Shown here: positions 16,839-25,547 of the stretch, piece by piece
Layout of the letters: every line of letters starts with the position of its first letter
How positions within the stretch are numbered: position 1 is the first letter of the stretch
Assembly (NCBI GenBank): GCA_002841695.1
Contig: PHAN01000005.1
Span: forward strand, 1-64,000
Direction of reading: 5' to 3'
DNA length: 64,000 nt
From: Elusimicrobia bacterium HGW-Elusimicrobia-1
GTDB taxonomy: Bacteria > Elusimicrobiota > Endomicrobiia > PHAN01
Made by a program: the position numbers and the translations under genes
The notes under the pieces: generated by a model
What the model was told of the DNA's origin: nothing
Database searches by the model: none
The model's input: the letters and a program-made list of their open reading frames with translations, nothing else

Positions 16839-18227
16839 TCATTTTAATTTTTTGCCGCACTCGGTACAAAACTTTGCATCCGATGAAGTGAGTTTGGAAC
16901 AGAAAGGGCATTTTTTCTGCTTTGATTCCTCACCTGTTTTCTGTTGCGATGCGCCGGTATTCTCTTTAATCTTTCCTGATTTCTGCGCATTCTCAAATGC
17001 TTCTTCTGACCAGATAAGTTTTCCGGTTTTGTCAATATAATTCATTTTTTTGTTTTTGAAAACCTGAGCCAGCCCATTAGAAAATGAATTAACCCCATCA
17101 TATGTTGGTGTAACAACATATTTTCCCGTATTATCTATGAAACCCCATTTGCCGCCTACCTTTACAACTGCAAAACCTTCACTAAAACTTTGCGCTTCAT
17201 CAAACTGGGCAGGAATGACAATTTTCCCGGTTTTGTCTATAAACCCCCATTTGCCGCCTACCATTACAGCTGCAAGACCTTCTTTAAAAATCCATGGCTT
17301 ATTAAAATCCACCAATTTATCAAACTGGGCGGGGATGACAATTTCCCCGGTTTTGTCTATAAACCCCAAACTTTTACTTTTTTCATCCCAGACGGCTGCC
17401 AGTCCATCAGAGAAGTGGTTTGCCATATGGTATTTACCGGGAATAGTTTTACCCTCTTGATCTATATATTGACTTGTATATTTGCCTTTCCATCTAATTT
17501 CAAAACCACCGGAAAACGGTATGTAGTTAGAAGGAACACTTATTGGCATATCACCAAGTTTTACTTTTACTTTTCCGCTTGTATCAATAGCATTCCATCC
17601 ACTGGAATCATGCACCAGTGCCGACCCTTTTGAAAATCTTGTCACTTTGTCAAATTGCGGTTTGATTACCATTGTGCCTGTTTTATCTACGAATCCCCAA
17701 AGTTTGTCGGTTGTTCTCACAGCCGCTAATCCTTGTGAAAATGGCCAAACTGATTCATACACGGGATTGATAATAATTTTCCCTGTATTATCAATAAACC
17801 CCCCTTTTGTGGCAAGCATTACCTCCGCCATTCCTTCGCTAAAATCTTCACATCGATCGAACTGTCCCGGCGGAATAACCACTTTTCCTTTTTCGTTAAT
17901 ATAACCCATATTGACTAAAACATCTTGAATCTCCCCTTTCCACGCATATTTATACTCAGCATACCACAGAATTTCTGTTATTGCCGCGGTGCTGGTGATA
18001 ACTTTACCTTCTGGAAGTATTCCCACGCGGGCAAACCCGTCAGAAAATGGGTAGGCATAATAAAACTGCGGAGTTACAACCACTTTGCCTGATTGGTCAA
18101 TATAACCCCATTTATCACTTTGACGAATTAGAAACAAAGACCCTTGCTCAGCAGCCCCGAAACCACAAATCCCTGCCAGCAACAGGCCGACCAGACCCAA
18201 CTTCGCTAAAACTTTCCCTTTATTCAT
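16839..18227 (-). CDS. secreted WG-repeat protein with C-terminal zinc ribbon
   Basis: About 462 residues from ATG 18227, fixed by GGAGG 5 nt upstream and a good signal peptide (KVLAKLGLVGLLLAGICGFG). The body is about nine WG (KWG) repeats, such as GKWGFIDKTGKIVIPAQFDE, covering residues about 30-410. The C-terminus has CPFCSKLTSSDAKFCTECG, a zinc ribbon matching those of the neighbouring small proteins. WG-repeat proteins are common cell-surface or periplasmic proteins of unknown role. A longer frame begins at 18275, overlapping the stop of the small ribbon gene as ATGA, so the genes are probably coupled. Confidence 0.85.
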   Translation of the reverse strand: MNKGKVLAKLGLVGLLLAGICGFGAAEQGSLFLIRQSDKWGYIDQSGKVVVTPQFYYAYPFSDGFARVGILPEGKVITSTAAITEILWYAEYKYAWKGEIQDVLVNMGYINEKGKVVIPPGQFDRCEDFSEGMAEVMLATKGGFIDNTGKIIINPVYESVWPFSQGLAAVRTTDKLWGFVDKTGTMVIKPQFDKVTRFSKGSALVHDSSGWNAIDTSGKVKVKLGDMPISVPSNYIPFSGGFEIRWKGKYTSQYIDQEGKTIPGKYHMANHFSDGLAAVWDEKSKSLGFIDKTGEIVIPAQFDKLVDFNKPWIFKEGLAAVMVGGKWGFIDKTGKIVIPAQFDEAQSFSEGFAVVKVGGKWGFIDNTGKYVVTPTYDGVNSFSNGLAQVFKNKKMNYIDKTGKLIWSEEAFENAQKSGKIKENTGASQQKTGEESKQKKCPFCSKLTSSDAKFCTECGKKLK

Positions 18228-18271
18228 ACCCGCCTCCTGTTTTATGCCTGATGTCTTGACTTGATTCAGGC

Positions 18272-18415
18272 TCATTTTAACTTATGACCGCACTCGGCGC
18301 AAAACCTTGCATCCGATTGAATGAAATTGGAACACGCAGGACATTTTTTTAAACTCATCCCATCCTGCGCCGCCATTACTTTAGACAAGATGTCCCCTGT
18401 TTTTCTTCCCTCCAT
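18272..18415 (-). CDS. 47-residue zinc-ribbon protein
   Basis: I read this small gene directly: ATG 18415 to TGA 18272. The product has a short amphipathic N-terminus (GDILSKVMAAQDG) followed by CPACSNFIQSDARFCAECG, a complete double-CxxC ribbon of the same pattern as the ribbons in the two genes downstream. It has no signal peptide, so it is probably cytosolic, unlike its neighbours. It lies 16 bp after the TPR-CHAT gene, in the same operon. Confidence 0.7.
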   Translation of the reverse strand: MEGRKTGDILSKVMAAQDGMSLKKCPACSNFIQSDARFCAECGHKLK

Positions 18416-18430
18416 TTAAATCCTCGCGCT

Positions 18431-21334
18431 CTAACGGCAATCGCCGTACAAAACAAATGGGGCCCAAAACATGGGGGCTGAACACAAAATTTTATTCCCC
18501 TGTTCCGTAAAACTCTTTTTCATCAAGTCGAGTTGCGCCTGTCTGAGCGATGCCGCCTTATCCATTCCATTTTCCAAATTACCGTAAAATTTCTCCATCA
18601 ACATCCCCGTAGATTCGTCGCCCACCCCCCATAAACTGACCGCGACAGCCGGCGAGCCGGCATACATAAATGCTCTGGTCAATCCCATCACACCTTCGCC
18701 TTTCTCTATCTTACCAAGACCGAGATCGCAGGCGCTTAATGTCACCAAATCACTGTCAAGTTCCAGCCCGAACACCTCTCCGACTGTCAAAAAACCGTCT
18801 TCTTTATCGTCGCTGTCCTGTGCGAGCGCCAAACAGGACAATACGGGCGCATCCTCAACAACAAGTCCATGCGCGGCAAAGTGTATATATTTAAATTTCT
18901 TCAGAAGCCCTTTTTGAGAATATTCTTTTATTCTGCCCTCGGTCGCTTTCTCTTTAGTGAAGATGTAATTCTTGCTCTTTGTAATCTTGCCAAGCGATTT
19001 CACCTCATCCTCTGTCGCGGGCAAATCAACCAGTCCTCTCTTCCCGAGTATAGTTCTATATACATTGCTCTTGTCTTCACCGCTTCGCACGGCAATCCCG
19101 CGAATCTTTTTCTTATCGAAATTAATTTGTTCTTCGGGTAAGTCAACCCGGTTATAGACAGGATTGCCCATAGCAAACAATTTCTCAGAATATGTTTTCT
19201 TCCTGGCGAATCTCCTTATATCCCTTAATACTGTCGCCGACTGGACATACGACATGCTGTATTTCTCGATTAAATAACGTGGAGTTCCATTTTTAATTTC
19301 ACAGACAAGCGTTTGGAAAGGCACTCGATAAAGAATCCCGTCCGGTATAACGATTATATTCTCAATGCCTTTGAGTTTTTCCTCAAATGGTTTAAATAAT
19401 CGCCCATAAAGCTCCCATCCCAATACACATACGCTTGCATCCATCTTGTGTTTATGGGCAGTGTATTCCATGTAATTGCCGACTTTATCCGTCAACTCTT
19501 TTATATCGAGCCGGTATATATCGGCGTCATCATTCGTTATTACCCAGCAGACAAAAAAGTCTCCTCCGACAAAATATTCCACAAGCGCGGTTTTAGTGTC
19601 CAATAATTCCTGAACATCTTTTACAGTGCAGGCATCGGGATACTTCATACTCGCATATTGAGGATATTTCAGTTTTATTTCTAATCTCATTTGCCTGAGT
19701 TCGTCCTGTTTCCGGTCAAGCTGTTTTTTCAAATTTATCGCTTTGTCTTCGCTCTGTTCCTTTGCGATACCCGATTCAAGCGCGCCTATGGCCATCTCAA
19801 CGGACTTCTCTGTGCGCAATATTTCATCGGGGACCCCCGCGAGTTTTTTCGCCTTAGCATCGTCGAGCAACTCAATTAACGCGCGGGATTTGCTCTTTTC
19901 AGAATATTTAAACGCGTCCCGGTCCCAGCCCCTGCCTTTTTCAAGTTCATCAAGGCGCAATAAAACTTTGATTGCATATTCATACGCGCCGATTCTGCCA
20001 CCGCCGAAAGAAATTTTGTATTTCTCCTCATTTATTCCTTCGCGCATTTTTTCTATAAGTTCGACGGATATTTTAAGCGCCCTTAACGCATATTTCAAAT
20101 GTCCGAGTTCATTGTTTGTTTCTTTATTTTTTCTGTGCCCGATCGACAAATTATAGAGGGAAATCCCTTTGTTCAAAAGTAACGTCGCGCCGAAATCTTT
20201 AACGAGAATGTTTTCTGTTTTCGGGTCGGGATAAGGGTTCTCGCGCGACGGCAATAATTTTTCCGCGGTAAGCAAATTTACCGCTTTCTGCAAGTGCCCG
20301 AGACATTTTTTTTCATCGCCCAATCTTCTGTAATCAAACCCGATGTTCCCGTAATTTTTCGCGACGGCGGGATGGGGTTTGTTCCCGTAAATTTTCATGT
20401 CCATCGCCAGCGCCTTTTTATGATTTTGCAGCGCGCTCTTAAAATCGCCTAAACTTCTGTAATCCTGTCCGATATTGTTGTAGCAGGCGGCGATATGCGG
20501 ATGCGGTTTTCGACCGTATACTTTCAGCAATATCCCCAACGCATTTTTATGGTTTTCCAATGCTTCGGCAAAGTCGCCCAACTCAAAGTAATCCGACCCA
20601 AGGTTGCTGTATTTTACGGCGACGGAAGCATGGGGCTTAACTCCGTAAATCTCGAGGTCTATCTCCAGCGCCTTCTTATGGTTTTGCAGCGCCGTCGAGA
20701 AATCGCCTAAATAACCGTAATCTTCACCAAGATTGTTGTAAGACGAAGCGACGGCGGGATGAGGTCTGTCGTAAATTTGAAGAAATATCTCGAGCGCTTT
20801 TTTGTGGTTCTCCAGCGCCTTTGCAAAGTCGCCCAAACCGATGTAATCCACTCCGAGATTATTGTAATCTCTGGCTACGTCATAATGCGGTTTGTCCCCA
20901 TGAACCTTTAGATTTATCTCCAGGGCCTTATTATGATTTTCCACCGCTTTCTGAAAATCGCCTAAACTTCTGTAATCTGACCCGAGATTGGCGTATGTTT
21001 CGGCGATTATCTCATTTTTCTCTTCGGACACCCCTTGCAGTATATTTAATGCCTGCATATCATATCTCAAGGCGGATTCGAAATCCCCGGTCTTCCTGTC
21101 AATACTACCAAGCCAGAGGTAACAATACGCGGTGTTCTTACTTATTCCGCCGTTTTGTTTATTAAATTTTTTTAACGCATCAATAAAAGTTCTTTTGGCT
21201 TCTTCAAACCGTTGGTTTTGAAAAGATACCACCCCCTGCTGAAACATCTCCTCGGGGGTTTTATCCGGACGCGCAAACGACGCTGTACTAACCAGTATGC
21301 TGGCAACAACCATCATTAATAATCTTATTTTCAT
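18431..21334 (-). CDS. secreted TPR-CHAT caspase-like protein
   Basis: About 967 residues from ATG 21334, chosen because it begins a proper signal peptide (MKIRLLMMVVASILVSTASF); a longer frame starts at 21406. The N-terminal half holds about eight tetratricopeptide repeats of the kinesin-light-chain type, each near LGDF-AL-NHKKALEI-L-YG-KPH. The C-terminal 350 residues are a CHAT domain with the His-Cys dyad visible in YIHFAAHGL and TLSACDLGLG, followed by MGLTRAFMYAGSPAV and the closing FWAPFVLYGD. CHAT proteases of the caspase/gingipain clan cleave proteins when TPRs sense a signal or partner. The signal peptide points to a periplasmic or extracellular site. It follows an ECF sigma/anti-sigma pair in the same direction. 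Confidence 0.92.
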   Translation of the reverse strand: MKIRLLMMVVASILVSTASFARPDKTPEEMFQQGVVSFQNQRFEEAKRTFIDALKKFNKQNGGISKNTAYCYLWLGSIDRKTGDFESALRYDMQALNILQGVSEEKNEIIAETYANLGSDYRSLGDFQKAVENHNKALEINLKVHGDKPHYDVARDYNNLGVDYIGLGDFAKALENHKKALEIFLQIYDRPHPAVASSYNNLGEDYGYLGDFSTALQNHKKALEIDLEIYGVKPHASVAVKYSNLGSDYFELGDFAEALENHKNALGILLKVYGRKPHPHIAACYNNIGQDYRSLGDFKSALQNHKKALAMDMKIYGNKPHPAVAKNYGNIGFDYRRLGDEKKCLGHLQKAVNLLTAEKLLPSRENPYPDPKTENILVKDFGATLLLNKGISLYNLSIGHRKNKETNNELGHLKYALRALKISVELIEKMREGINEEKYKISFGGGRIGAYEYAIKVLLRLDELEKGRGWDRDAFKYSEKSKSRALIELLDDAKAKKLAGVPDEILRTEKSVEMAIGALESGIAKEQSEDKAINLKKQLDRKQDELRQMRLEIKLKYPQYASMKYPDACTVKDVQELLDTKTALVEYFVGGDFFVCWVITNDDADIYRLDIKELTDKVGNYMEYTAHKHKMDASVCVLGWELYGRLFKPFEEKLKGIENIIVIPDGILYRVPFQTLVCEIKNGTPRYLIEKYSMSYVQSATVLRDIRRFARKKTYSEKLFAMGNPVYNRVDLPEEQINFDKKKIRGIAVRSGEDKSNVYRTILGKRGLVDLPATEDEVKSLGKITKSKNYIFTKEKATEGRIKEYSQKGLLKKFKYIHFAAHGLVVEDAPVLSCLALAQDSDDKEDGFLTVGEVFGLELDSDLVTLSACDLGLGKIEKGEGVMGLTRAFMYAGSPAVAVSLWGVGDESTGMLMEKFYGNLENGMDKAASLRQAQLDLMKKSFTEQGNKILCSAPMFWAPFVLYGDCR

Positions 21335-21500
21335 TGTGAATCCGCCCGGATACAGCCGCATTCCGGGCCACAAACTCTTGTTTTTAAAGCTCCGGCTCGG
21401 GAACAACCGTGAACATCTCCCTTCGTATGCGCTCGAAATCCATTCTAACCTTTCACTTAATCGGACAGTACCCGAATATTTTTCTTTCCCGGCTTTTCAA

Positions 21501-22484
21501 TTATTTCTTCTCCTTTTTCGCCCATTTGCCGTCCGACGCCTGAATTAAACTTTCCGGCGTGGATAAACCCTGAAATACTTTCGCCAATATCTCCCCCATT
21601 CTTACGGCTACCTGTTTTTTGACATCCCCCGAAATGTTTTTCTCCTTCATATAGCGTTCCGTATAAGCCGCTATAAGTCTTTCTCGATCGATATTTTCTT
21701 CGGATATACTTCTTTTTTGTCCGCTTGAAAGTTTTCTCTCATCAAATATAATAAGCTTTGCCTTGTTGCCTTCGCCGACGAGGTTTTCCGCTTTCAATTC
21801 TCTTATTTCATTAAATCTCAGACATCTGCGATTGTATATCTTTTTTATTTCGGGGATGTTTTCTACGAACTCTAAGTTTAACTTTTCAAACGCATTGTAA
21901 AACTCCTCCTCCACCTTTTGCCCGTGCGCTGTCTTTGACCCGCGCAATCTTATATGCGGCTCTCCCGATTCTTCCGAAGTCATGCTTTTTGCGGACGCCA
22001 GCAAAACACTCTCCGATATTTTAAAATCATTTTCAAGCGAATCTGTATTTATTATTACGACCTCCGCCCGTTCACGGTTTTCTGATTCTTTTTTGGCGAG
22101 TGTCTCTGCGGGCGGATACACTTTTATTACCATCTGTTTTTCTCTGAATAAGAGTATAACGCCAAGAATTAACACTGCTGTCGCGGGGATAAAAACCTTT
22201 ATGGTGGGATATTTTAGAATTGATTTTATTTCGTTTATCAGTTTTTTTATAGGCGCGTCTTCTCCGACTTCATTTATTTTTTGGAAAGTATCCTCGAGCA
22301 AATTCGGCGGGAGCGCTCTGACGGGCGATTCCATAAGCAAATCGCGTATCTTTTTATACTCTCCGAGTTTCTTCTTGCAATCCGCGCATTCCAGCAAATG
22401 GCTCTCTAATTTTTCTTTATCCGCTCTACTGACGGCATCGTCAAAATATAAAATTAACGCTTTTTCAAATTTTTCGCATTTCAT
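21501..22484 (-). CDS. zf-HC2 anti-sigma factor
   Basis: 327 residues. The N-terminus has the anti-sigma zinc finger (C3, then SHLLECADC giving H29, C33, C36). A single transmembrane helix follows at about 117-134 (VFIPATAVLILGVILLF), then a periplasmic domain of about 190 residues with a long helical C-terminus. Such proteins hold an ECF sigma factor at the membrane until an outside signal releases it. Its start overlaps the sigma gene by 4 bp, the usual coupling for this pair. The large periplasmic domain is not one I recognise and presumably senses the signal. Confidence 0.88.
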   Translation of the reverse strand: MKCEKFEKALILYFDDAVSRADKEKLESHLLECADCKKKLGEYKKIRDLLMESPVRALPPNLLEDTFQKINEVGEDAPIKKLINEIKSILKYPTIKVFIPATAVLILGVILLFREKQMVIKVYPPAETLAKKESENRERAEVVIINTDSLENDFKISESVLLASAKSMTSEESGEPHIRLRGSKTAHGQKVEEEFYNAFEKLNLEFVENIPEIKKIYNRRCLRFNEIRELKAENLVGEGNKAKLIIFDERKLSSGQKRSISEENIDRERLIAAYTERYMKEKNISGDVKKQVAVRMGEILAKVFQGLSTPESLIQASDGKWAKKEKK

Positions 22485-23080
22485 TTCAGTTCATCCATAA
22501 AATTCCGGAGTCCCCTTCTCAATTCATCGGACGCGCGACATATCCGGGATCCCACCGTCCCGATATTGCATTTACATATTTCCGCTATTTCCACGTATGA
22601 TTTATTTTCTATATATCTTAAGACAATTACCAATCTTTGCTCGGGGTTCAACTTCGCTATTTGGCTTTGCACGATTTCCTGCAACTGTTTTTTTTCTAAT
22701 TCTTCGCCGGGCAAAGGATTTGTATCGGCGAACTGCGCGAACATTCCATTGTCTCCCTCTTCCGTCGTGCCGTTTAGAGATAAAATTTTTCTTCTTTCCG
22801 GCTTCTTGGTTTCATTAATCCACAAATTTACCGCGATGCGATACAACCAGGTGCTAAACTCGGATTTTTCTTTGAATTGTTTGACGGACTTGAACGCTTT
22901 TATAAACGTCTCCTGAAAAATATCTTTCGCGTCGGTTTCGTTTTTTGTCAACCTATAACTCAGATTGTATATCTGCGGAGAATATTTTTCCATGAGTTTT
23001 TGAAAGGCATCTCTATTGCCTTGTTTCGATAATTGTATTAGTTCTTTATCCTCGGCCCGCACGCCCACTCCTTTAGACAT
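22481..23080 (-). CDS. ECF sigma-70 family RNA polymerase sigma factor
   Basis: 199 residues of ECF type. Region 2 is visible as DAKDIFQETFIKAFKSVKQF and FSTWLYRIAVNLWIN; region 4 as LNPEQRLVIVLRYIENKSYV with the helix-turn-helix AEICKCNIGTVGSRICRA. There is no region 3, as expected. It heads the operon that continues with its anti-sigma factor and the TPR-CHAT gene, so it probably activates that operon. The translation start may be ATG 23080 or a GTG six codons inside, which has AAAGGAG just before it. The region upstream has been disrupted by an IS remnant beginning near 23107, so the native promoter may be lost or altered. Confidence 0.92.
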   Translation of the reverse strand: MSKGVGVRAEDKELIQLSKQGNRDAFQKLMEKYSPQIYNLSYRLTKNETDAKDIFQETFIKAFKSVKQFKEKSEFSTWLYRIAVNLWINETKKPERRKILSLNGTTEEGDNGMFAQFADTNPLPGEELEKKQLQEIVQSQIAKLNPEQRLVIVLRYIENKSYVEIAEICKCNIGTVGSRICRASDELRRGLRNFMDELK

Positions 23081-23449
23081 ATCTCGTCAACTATTTCTTC
23101 CCGGATTGTGCAATGTAATCGAATTTGTACGTCGTCAAGCGATTCGGGACACAAAGCGGTTTTTTCTTAGTGATGGTTTGAAGCAAGTATAGCATATCGT
23201 CAGCGACGGCGGGAACGGATATTTTTGCGCAGGTCGTCTCGGAAGTTCCCTTTATCCCCAAAACGGTTACCCCTTGCGTCGGGCGAAGATGTGCCCGAGC
23301 GCAGGCAAATTATACAAAATAAAACGAGCGGGTCAAGTTCGATTGCGGGCGATATTTCGGGCGGGAGATGCGAGAGTTTCTGTCGGAGCAAACGGCGATT
23401 ACAGAGGGATTGCGAGTTAATTTTCCGTCGAAGAAAAAACTTAATCGGG

Positions 23450-23730
23450 GTGATTTCTCCGTCGGAGCCCCGACGGTAAAAACAAAAAACTCCCCGGGCT
23501 GGACGATGTTCGAACCTTTTTAATCGAACAAAATTCGAGGGTTTGTATTGATTTTTTAGGGGGTTCTGCCAAAAATAAGCGAGGTGCGTGTCGGCAGGTA
23601 ACGGAGCAAAAGGGGCCATGCCAGGGTGTAAAAATGGGTCTCAAACATCGCAAAAGTGGGCTTACTGCTGCTTAAAACGGTGTTTTTACTCCATGGGTGG
23701 GGTCAAGATTCGATTACATTTTACAGCCGG
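23450..23730. repeat. degenerate repeat copy B
   Basis: Direct-repeat partner of 1010-1297 (same orientation). It has the hairpin TCCGTCGGAGCCCCGACGG, then CTGGACGATGTTCGAAC, TTGATTTTTTAGGG, CCAAAAATAAGCG and the IS-end block CTGCTTAAAACGGTGTTTTT. The two copies bracket the whole 1.3-23.4 kb cluster. Confidence 0.72.
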
Positions 23731-23736
23731 GTATTG

Positions 23737-24171
23737 AGTTGGAGGTTGTCCAACACGCTGGAAAGCGGTTTTTGCCTGGAGGCGCTCGACGAGGCGTTCC
23801 GGTTATACGGCAAGCCGGACATATTCAACAGCGATCAGAGCAGCCAGTTTACGAGCGAAGATTTTATCAAGCGCATAAAGGCCGAGGAAACCGTTAAGAT
23901 AAGTATGGACAGCCGCGGCCGGGCTTATGACAACATTTTCGTGGAGCGGCTCTGGTGGTCGGTGAAGTACGAGAACATTTACCTGTACGATTACCAGAGC
24001 ATCCCGGAATGCAAGAGCGGCTTGGAGCGGTATTTCAGGTTTTACAACACCCAGCGGCGGCACCAGTCGCTGGAGGATAGGACGCCATGGGAAGTTTACG
24101 AGGCGGGAACATATTGGAAGCGCTACGACGGGAATAATGCGTTGATGATGTCCACCTTAGGAAGCGCCTGA
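23737..24171 (+). pseudogene. IS3-family transposase (orfB) C-terminal fragment
   Basis: About 145 codons in frame, beginning VLSWRLSNTLESGFCLEAL, which is the middle of an rve integrase domain. NSDQSSQFTSEDF carries the second catalytic Asp and NIFVERLWWSVKYENIYLY the catalytic Glu. The N-terminal half, including the first catalytic Asp and the helix-turn-helix orfA, is missing, so it cannot be active. The C-terminal tail YFRFYNTQRRHQSLEDRTPW is typical of the family. It is the only substantial plus-strand coding remnant left of 50 kb. Confidence 0.88.
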
Positions 24172-24204
24172 TACTGGTACAGACTATCCCGACTACCGCA
24201 TACT

Positions 24205-24268
24205 ACTGCTTAAAACGGTGTTTTTACTCTATGGGTGGGGGTCAAGATTCGGTTACATTTTACACAGG
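24205..24268 (+). repeat. IS right-end repeat copy C
   Basis: Third copy of the block CTGCTTAAAACGGTGTTTTT...ATGGGTGGGGGTCAAGATTC followed by GGTTACATTTTACACA. Other copies end at 1297 and 23729. Here it forms the outer right end of the IS remnant, directly before the defence-island genes. Confidence 0.75.
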
Positions 24269-24284
24269 CACACTCATGTTGTTC

Positions 24285-24992
24285 TCACAACCTCCCGTCC
24301 TGTAAAATATCATTTAATGCAAATAGTATTTTGTCATTTACTAAGCAATCATTGATGGACTTTGTTAAATTTTCTGTTTTGTCTTGCACCCAATAGGCAA
24401 GATCCTTAGAAGATAGCAAACTATGCATCCAAGATGTTTCTAAAGCAATCTCGGAATCTGAACCAGATTCTCCGCATTGGCCTACTATATATTGAGGATA
24501 TTGCGCAGGGTTAGATTTATTTTTTATATTCAAAATATCGTGCAAATTCTTTAGCCTCTTTTTGGGAACATCTTCGGGTGACAAGAACTTTGCCTTGTAA
24601 TGTACGAGTTCATTTCTTAATGTTTTAATGATTCCGAATGACTGAAATGGCTCTTTGCTTGAATCCCATTTGTTGCCTTGGAATAATGCGGCTATAATAT
24701 TCCATTTTTTTTCTAATGGCAGATTTTCTGTTTGTTCGTTTAGTATTTCTAACATGCTACTTAATTTACCTTCAGAACAAATGCTAATTATTCTCATTCG
24801 CTCATTAAATGATGCTTCTATTATTGCGACGGATAAAAACACTACTGCTGAATTGATAGCTATGATTTTTTCGTCACTCAACTTTTCATTTTTAAGGCAG
24901 CTGCATAAATATTTTATACCCTCTTCAAACAGAAGTTGAGAATAAATCGGCATGGAAGTAATTGTAGGTTCTTTATCAGTTTTAGATTTCAT
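24285..24992 (-). CDS. HEPN-like protein of unknown function
   Basis: 235 residues, largely alpha-helical. FGIIKTLRNELVHYKAKF contains R-N-x-x-x-H (RNELVH), the R-x4-H pattern of HEPN domains, placed after a helix as in that fold. HEPN proteins are often RNases in toxin and defence modules or partners of nucleotidyltransferases. There is no clear second domain. It follows the PIN-like gene by 36 bp, in the same direction as the XRE-ImmA gene, so the three may form one operon. The HEPN call rests on one motif and context only. Confidence 0.55.
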   Translation of the reverse strand: MKSKTDKEPTITSMPIYSQLLFEEGIKYLCSCLKNEKLSDEKIIAINSAVVFLSVAIIEASFNERMRIISICSEGKLSSMLEILNEQTENLPLEKKWNIIAALFQGNKWDSSKEPFQSFGIIKTLRNELVHYKAKFLSPEDVPKKRLKNLHDILNIKNKSNPAQYPQYIVGQCGESGSDSEIALETSWMHSLLSSKDLAYWVQDKTENLTKSINDCLVNDKILFALNDILQDGRL

Positions 24993-25028
24993 AGATAACT
25001 ATGTATTATCCTTTCATCCAAACTAAAC

Positions 25029-25547
25029 TTATACACAAAAATCGTCAAACCCCTTGCGACAGTTCACATCCTTAAATTTCTGTGTAAATTGTTGTTTTAA
25101 TTTACTGGTCGGGTGCCCTATTTCTATAAGCAGTTTTTCTAAAGAAACTCCTTTTTCGGATTTTGCGTGTTTACCAAGAATTCTATAGACAACACCATCA
25201 CCGGAAGCTATCAACATTTCATCACTGATGTGCTCGAACAGATGATAAAGCAGTGTCATTTCACCAAAATCAATCCTTTCAAAAACTGTAGCCCCTATTC
25301 CATCGCGAAATTTATAAACATCAGCGACAGAAACACTTATGACCTGAATCTTACCAGAATCTACATATCCGCTCAAATCTATATCGTACCGTTTTTCCTC
25401 ATCATCCTTATAAAAAATAGACTCCCCGACTATTGCATCGGAGAGCGCAATATTATATCTTGATACTAAAACATCCCAGGCGCCAACACGAAAAGCCTCG
25501 ATTACTACACCCGCATCAACAAGTAGGATTGTTGATTTGGACATCAT
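25029..25547 (-). CDS. PIN-like domain protein, probable toxin/nuclease
   Basis: About 172 residues from ATG 25547. ILLVDAGVVIEAFRVGAW gives the first PIN acidic residue, SDAIVGESIFY the second, RIDFGEMTLLYHLF the third, and LIASGDGVVYRIL the fourth, the usual PIN-fold order. PIN proteins are metal-dependent RNases. It overlaps the end of the XRE-ImmA gene by about 32 bp, an arrangement known from regulator/PIN toxin pairs (for example DUF4411 modules). I infer a toxin-antitoxin or abortive-defence role. A longer frame from 25589 exists but extends further into the upstream gene. Confidence 0.72.
   Translation of the reverse strand: MMSKSTILLVDAGVVIEAFRVGAWDVLVSRYNIALSDAIVGESIFYKDDEEKRYDIDLSGYVDSGKIQVISVSVADVYKFRDGIGATVFERIDFGEMTLLYHLFEHISDEMLIASGDGVVYRILGKHAKSEKGVSLEKLLIEIGHPTSKLKQQFTQKFKDVNCRKGFDDFCV

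Larger units (their letters stand above)
23107..24268 (+). mobile_element. decayed IS3-family insertion sequence
   Basis: The left end resembles TGTGCAATGTAATCGAAT (23107-) and the right end is its inverse (AAGATTCGGTTACATTTTAC ending near 24268); ends starting TG and finishing CA are usual for IS3. Between them lies only the C-terminal part of an orfB transposase (23737-24171). The left half is replaced by the repeat block shared with 1010-1297. An additional internal copy of the right-end block lies at 23668-23729, just before the transposase fragment, so a recombination between end copies probably removed the rest. Confidence 0.7.

Noticed and set aside
23200-23619. 139-codon minus-strand frame in the IS remnant
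   Set aside because: Composition is unlike a protein, and its conserved part falls in a repeat that is not in the same frame in the other copy.
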